This document shows, in pieces, positions 61,007 to 64,000 of a stretch of 64,000 nucleotides of DNA. A program made the translations under genes and the position numbers. Under the pieces are notes generated by a model. That model was given only the letters and a program-made list of their open reading frames with translations. It made no database searches and was not told the origin of the DNA. This stretch comes from CAYSPT01 sp964432985. Lineage in GTDB: Bacteria; Muiribacteriota; CAYSPT01. The stretch is from NCBI GenBank assembly GCA_964432985.1, contig CAYSPT010000025.1, positions 4,925 to 68,924 of the forward strand, given 5' to 3'. Position 1 is the stretch's first letter; the number at the start of each line of letters is the position of its first letter.

Positions 61007-63187
61007 ATGCTCAAACGATTGACTCGCAAACAAATGTATACCGCCACCCTGCTGCTGTTGCTGGCAGCAGCGTTTAGTCCATGTTCTGCAGAAAAACCGC
61101 CTGGTGGATACCTTGACGGTACCGGCCAGATCACTATCGACAGGGTGGAACGCATGCCGGCCATACCCCGGCCGTTTATCATGAAGGATTGGTTGTCCCT
61201 GGCGCGAGAGTGCGACCGGTTATTGTTCGACCCGGGGGCACGGGAAAAATTCTTTCCCCTGGTCTGGTTTGATGATTCCCGGATTGACATCGGAGGGCCC
61301 GGGTTTGGCTTGCCCAGCTACGTCGGTGACCCGAGAGCTTCTGGAAGCAACCACGAGGCCATTGCCTCACTGGGAGCCGTGCTGGGTGCCACGGTGGCCG
61401 GGATCGACAAGTCCGCCGGTTCACATAACTGGGTCAGTATGTGCGAGCAGTACTACAACCGCACCAACGGGCAGAATCTGGTTCTCAACTACACCTCTAC
61501 CATATCGGGTTCCAGCTTCTGGTACGAACTCTGGCCACACATTCTCTTCTACGCCCTGGCCGACCGCTACCCGCAATGCAAAAACTTCGAGCGCATCATG
61601 CTCGATACCGCCGAGCAGTGGTATGAAGCCAGTGTTGTCATGGGCGGACAGACAAATCCCTGGACCGTCCCCGATTTTAACCACACCGCTTTTGATTTCA
61701 CCACCATGCAGCCGGTGGACAACGACCAGTGGCGTGAACCGGATTCCGCCGCAGCAATAGCCTGGCTCATGTACATGGCCTGGATTCGTACCGGGGATGA
61801 TAAATTTCTGGCCGCTGCCGATTGGGGAATCCAGTTTCTGGTGGACAGAGACACAAACCCTCTTTATGAAGTTCTTCTCCCCTTCGGAGCCTGCCTGGCT
61901 GCCCGGATGAATGCCGAGCGGGGACGTAACTATGACATTAAAAAACTGGTCGATTGGTGCTTTGACGGGGACAGTGTCTGCCGTCCCGGATGGGGAGTTA
62001 TCACCGGACGATGGGGCGGATACGACGTTTCAGGCCTGATGGGAAGTATTGACGACCATGGCGGTTACGGATTCGCCATGAACACATTTTCCCTGGCCGC
62101 CGCCCTGGTGCCTCTGGCCCGGTACGACCACCGGTTTGCCCGAAGCGTCGGCCGGTGGATGCTCAACGCCGCCAACGCCGCCAGCCTTTTTTACCCCGAC
62201 GTGCTGCCCGGCGGGTACCAGTCCTGCCCAGAGTGGAAGAACATGCCACACCACGTCCTTTGCTACGAAGGGCTCGTCAGGGAGTGGAACGGTACTACTC
62301 CCTTTGCCACTGGGGACGCCATCCGGTGCAATTGGGGACCGGAAACGGATATCTCAGTGTACGCCTCGGGATACGCGGGTTTATTCGGCGGCATTATTGC
62401 CCGGACCAACGATCCCAGGATACTCCGGTTGGACTGCCTGGCAACCGATTTTTTCCGCCGACCGGCCTATCCCACCTACCTGTATTACAACCCTTACCAG
62501 CTTGAACGTGAAGTCTGCCTGGACGTTGGGGGGAGTCCGCGGCACCTGTACGACGCCGTGTCCGGTCGTATGGTGCGCAAAAACGTCACCGGGAACACAT
62601 CGTTTTCCCTGCCGGGCGACTCGGCGGCAGTCATTGTTATTACTCCTCCGGCCGATCTTCAGTACCACGGCCGTAGAAGATCGGTCAGCGGCGTGGTAGT
62701 TGATTACGTTGCCCCTTCCAGGTATGCGGAGTATGTCCCGATGGATCAGCCGTATGGTAATCGGCCCACCATTGACTGGAATTCTGAAACGCTCTCTTCG
62801 GCCGGTCCATGGACGGTTCACATGAACGATCCCGTGGTCGAGACAACCGGTGAAGGTCTTCGATTAACAGTCGGCGGGCAAAGGGACTGGGCGGTGGTGG
62901 CCGTCCCCAATGTAGTGCTTCCCGACGACATATCCTCTATCAGGGCCCAAGCAACCGTGCTCTCGGGAACCCCCACCTGGTCGGTAAAACTCACCACGGA
63001 CCTTGACGAAGACGGGAAAGCAGAAGATTGGATGCCCTTTTCATCCTCCAGGACCGAAGCCTTAGAGCGGAAGATGCACTCGGCTGTCAGCACCAGTCAC
63101 GACCGTCCCCTCCACCTGCTCCAGTTGGCTGTGGAAGGTCCCGCCGGCTGCACTGTTCTGTTCAACAGGATAGAGTTTCTTCCGTGA
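61007..63187 (+). CDS. Secreted six-hairpin-glycosidase-like protein
   Basis: 726 residues. A signal peptide (YTATLLLLLAAAFSPCSAEK) is followed by ~500 residues of repeating helical hairpins with many Trp, Gly and Asp residues (AAIAWLMYMAWIRTGDDKFL; VDNDQWREPDS; NWGPETDISVYASGYAGLF), the look of the alpha/alpha-6 barrel of several glycoside hydrolase and lyase families, and a beta-rich C-terminus (VSGVVVDYVAPSRYAEYVP). No family can be named and catalytic acids cannot be assigned. It could be a polysaccharide hydrolase or lyase secreted to the periplasm or outside. The promoter predicts a leaderless mRNA. Confidence 0.7.
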   Translation: MLKRLTRKQMYTATLLLLLAAAFSPCSAEKPPGGYLDGTGQITIDRVERMPAIPRPFIMKDWLSLARECDRLLFDPGAREKFFPLVWFDDSRIDIGGPGFGLPSYVGDPRASGSNHEAIASLGAVLGATVAGIDKSAGSHNWVSMCEQYYNRTNGQNLVLNYTSTISGSSFWYELWPHILFYALADRYPQCKNFERIMLDTAEQWYEASVVMGGQTNPWTVPDFNHTAFDFTTMQPVDNDQWREPDSAAAIAWLMYMAWIRTGDDKFLAAADWGIQFLVDRDTNPLYEVLLPFGACLAARMNAERGRNYDIKKLVDWCFDGDSVCRPGWGVITGRWGGYDVSGLMGSIDDHGGYGFAMNTFSLAAALVPLARYDHRFARSVGRWMLNAANAASLFYPDVLPGGYQSCPEWKNMPHHVLCYEGLVREWNGTTPFATGDAIRCNWGPETDISVYASGYAGLFGGIIARTNDPRILRLDCLATDFFRRPAYPTYLYYNPYQLEREVCLDVGGSPRHLYDAVSGRMVRKNVTGNTSFSLPGDSAAVIVITPPADLQYHGRRRSVSGVVVDYVAPSRYAEYVPMDQPYGNRPTIDWNSETLSSAGPWTVHMNDPVVETTGEGLRLTVGGQRDWAVVAVPNVVLPDDISSIRAQATVLSGTPTWSVKLTTDLDEDGKAEDWMPFSSSRTEALERKMHSAVSTSHDRPLHLLQLAVEGPAGCTVLFNRIEFLP

Positions 63188-63225
63188 ACCATGACGGCCG
63201 GGGATCAGCAGATGGTCCGCCCGGT

Positions 63226-63301
63226 CATTGCCATCAATAGCCGTTGGGGTTTGTAGTATCCGGAATCCGGTCCGATAAGACATTGCCATCAATAGCCGTT
63301 G
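63226..63301. repeat. 21-bp direct repeat at a gene 3' end, period 55
   Basis: Identical 21-base words at 63226-63246 and 63281-63301. The second spans the stop codon of the pilin-like gene (minus strand); the sequence preceding the first (63247-63280) is a degraded version of the same gene end. This mirrors the 57-bp tandem units at the 5' end of the related gene at 15389-15559. Confidence 0.85.
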
Positions 63302-63939
63302 CTGTCTGTAACCTCCGGGATCGAGCCGTGCTCCGAGCATTCGACTATGTGGGTATCGGCATCGTAGGTGATTTCTCCACCCGCTCGGCAGACATAATAC
63401 TCCTGGATATAATCTTCGCTTAAAGCCTCCCCGATCGGCCCCGGAGTGCCGTCCCCTTCGATGATTACACCGCTGGGCATGGCTCCCCCATCAAAATTGT
63501 CCATCTCCCACATTTCGATGCCCCCCGAATAGACGCGCTGGGTAGCAAAACACGCTTTCCCCTGGGCATCACCCCGGGCCTTGGTGAAATTGGGGATAGC
63601 AATGGCCGAGAAAATCCCACCGATGAGAACCAGCGCACCCAGTCCTACCACCAGGGCAATGATGATGGCGCCTTCCAGCTTGGGCCGTTGACGGGTCGGG
63701 CCGCTGCACCACAGCTTTCCCTCTTCCGACATGAGAGACCACAGGAACAGGCCGTTGATAATGGTACCGAACGGGAAGGCAAGGCACCCGATGCCGCTGA
63801 CAACCATAAAAAATGTCCTGGCGGTCTCAACTCCCTGCCCCAACTTCTTTGACATGGTTATAAACAGGTATCCGACTCCGCCGAAAACAGCGCCCACAAA
63901 AACCACGACCAGGCCGCCGGCACCAGCTTCACCGAACAT
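63289..63939 (-). CDS. Four-TM pilin-like fusion protein
   Basis: 216 residues. Two N-terminal transmembrane helices (~7-27, 40-62) are followed by a third segment ALVVGLGALVLIGGIFSAIA running into IPNFTKARGDAQGKACFATQ, the mature N-terminal helix of a type IV pseudopilin, and then a small globular end with GGIEMWEMDN and ITYDADTHIVECSEHGS. The last part matches that of the protein at 14917-15417 (KAC, IxxWxMDN, THxVxCSxHG). There is no prepilin leader because the helix is internal. ATG 63939 is preferred to GTG 63951. Function unknown; its 3' end is duplicated (63226-63301). Confidence 0.65.
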   Translation of the reverse strand: MFGEAGAGGLVVVFVGAVFGGVGYLFITMSKKLGQGVETARTFFMVVSGIGCLAFPFGTIINGLFLWSLMSEEGKLWCSGPTRQRPKLEGAIIIALVVGLGALVLIGGIFSAIAIPNFTKARGDAQGKACFATQRVYSGGIEMWEMDNFDGGAMPSGVIIEGDGTPGPIGEALSEDYIQEYYVCRAGGEITYDADTHIVECSEHGSIPEVTDSNGY

Positions 63940-64000
63940 ACTAATTATCACTAGTGTCCGGACGTTGAAAATTATGAACTATACTAATCGCTTTAATGAT

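Noticed and set aside
1..64000. tRNA or rRNA genes
   Set aside because: No TPsiC-type GGTTCRA words in cloverleaf context or rRNA conserved words were found in the intergenic regions by eye; a covariance scan would be decisive.

Overview
The window is bacterial chromosomal DNA of moderate GC, densely coded on both strands. It probably comes from an uncultured diderm, since three runs of exactly 100 N mark scaffold joins (6803-6902, 9456-9555, 35864-35963). An outer membrane is implied by beta-barrel proteins with signal peptides and an aromatic C-terminus (23864-24964, 41340-42032). Anaerobic life is implied by the oxygen-sensitive glycyl-radical ribonucleotide reductase NrdD with its activase NrdG, and by two radical-SAM aminomutases. 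A lone flagellar hook gene behind a sigma-28-like promoter implies motility. The very large HEAT/Ser-Thr kinase/WD40 fusion, with DWG in place of DFG in the kinase, resembles proteins of Planctomycetes-like and candidate-phylum bacteria. I cannot place the phylum from sequence alone. There are no rRNA or tRNA genes, insertion sequences, integrases or CRISPR arrays.

Layout. 1-11.6 kb: a + strand signalling block of a repeat protein cut by the window edge, the 1680-residue kinase, a PAS-type class III cyclase, a tiny zinc-finger ORF, two unrecognised proteins and a nitroreductase. 11.9-13.9 kb (-): a tandem cyclic-nucleotide-binding protein and a membrane endonuclease/exonuclease/phosphatase-family protein. 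14-17.5 kb: an M28 peptidase, a zinc-ribbon pilin-like protein whose 5' end is triplicated, an MscS channel, and an RsbW-like kinase with a STAS antagonist. 17.5-30.2 kb: a 1995-residue alpha-2-macroglobulin, a barrel protein, and a phospholipase D / ppGpp-hydrolase-like / oligopeptidase B operon. 30.5-35.3 kb (-): flgE, then nrdDG behind a structured leader. 35.7-38 kb: a strong promoter, a 58-bp tandem-repeat array and a nucleotidyltransferase-domain protein, facing a zinc-finger coiled-coil protein. 38.2-40.4 kb (-): an unrecognised protein, thyX and dCMP deaminase. 41-46.6 kb (-): a pseudopilin/envelope operon. 46.9-52 kb: miaA, pepD, a small membrane protein, a glycosyltransferase and an N-formylglutamate amidohydrolase-family protein.

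52-58.6 kb holds the metabolic cluster of most interest: a dicarboxylate/glutamate-type symporter, a radical-SAM aminomutase with the residues diagnostic of glutamate 2,3-aminomutase, a glutamine-synthetase homologue with a changed substrate pocket, and a second divergent aminomutase. Together they suggest glutamate uptake, conversion to beta-glutamate and further modification, which would be a beta-amino-acid osmolyte route. 58.7-64 kb: small unrecognised genes, a DUF4105 membrane protein, a large secreted six-hairpin-like protein and a second pilin-like protein.

The two candidates for something undescribed are the promoter / 58-bp repeat array / nucleotidyltransferase locus, laid out like a type III toxin-antitoxin system but with a different protein, and the beta-glutamate-like cluster. 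Promoters are readable across the window (TTGAC-17/18-TATACT and close variants). Three of them place the -10 box nine bases before an ATG, so leaderless mRNAs are likely.
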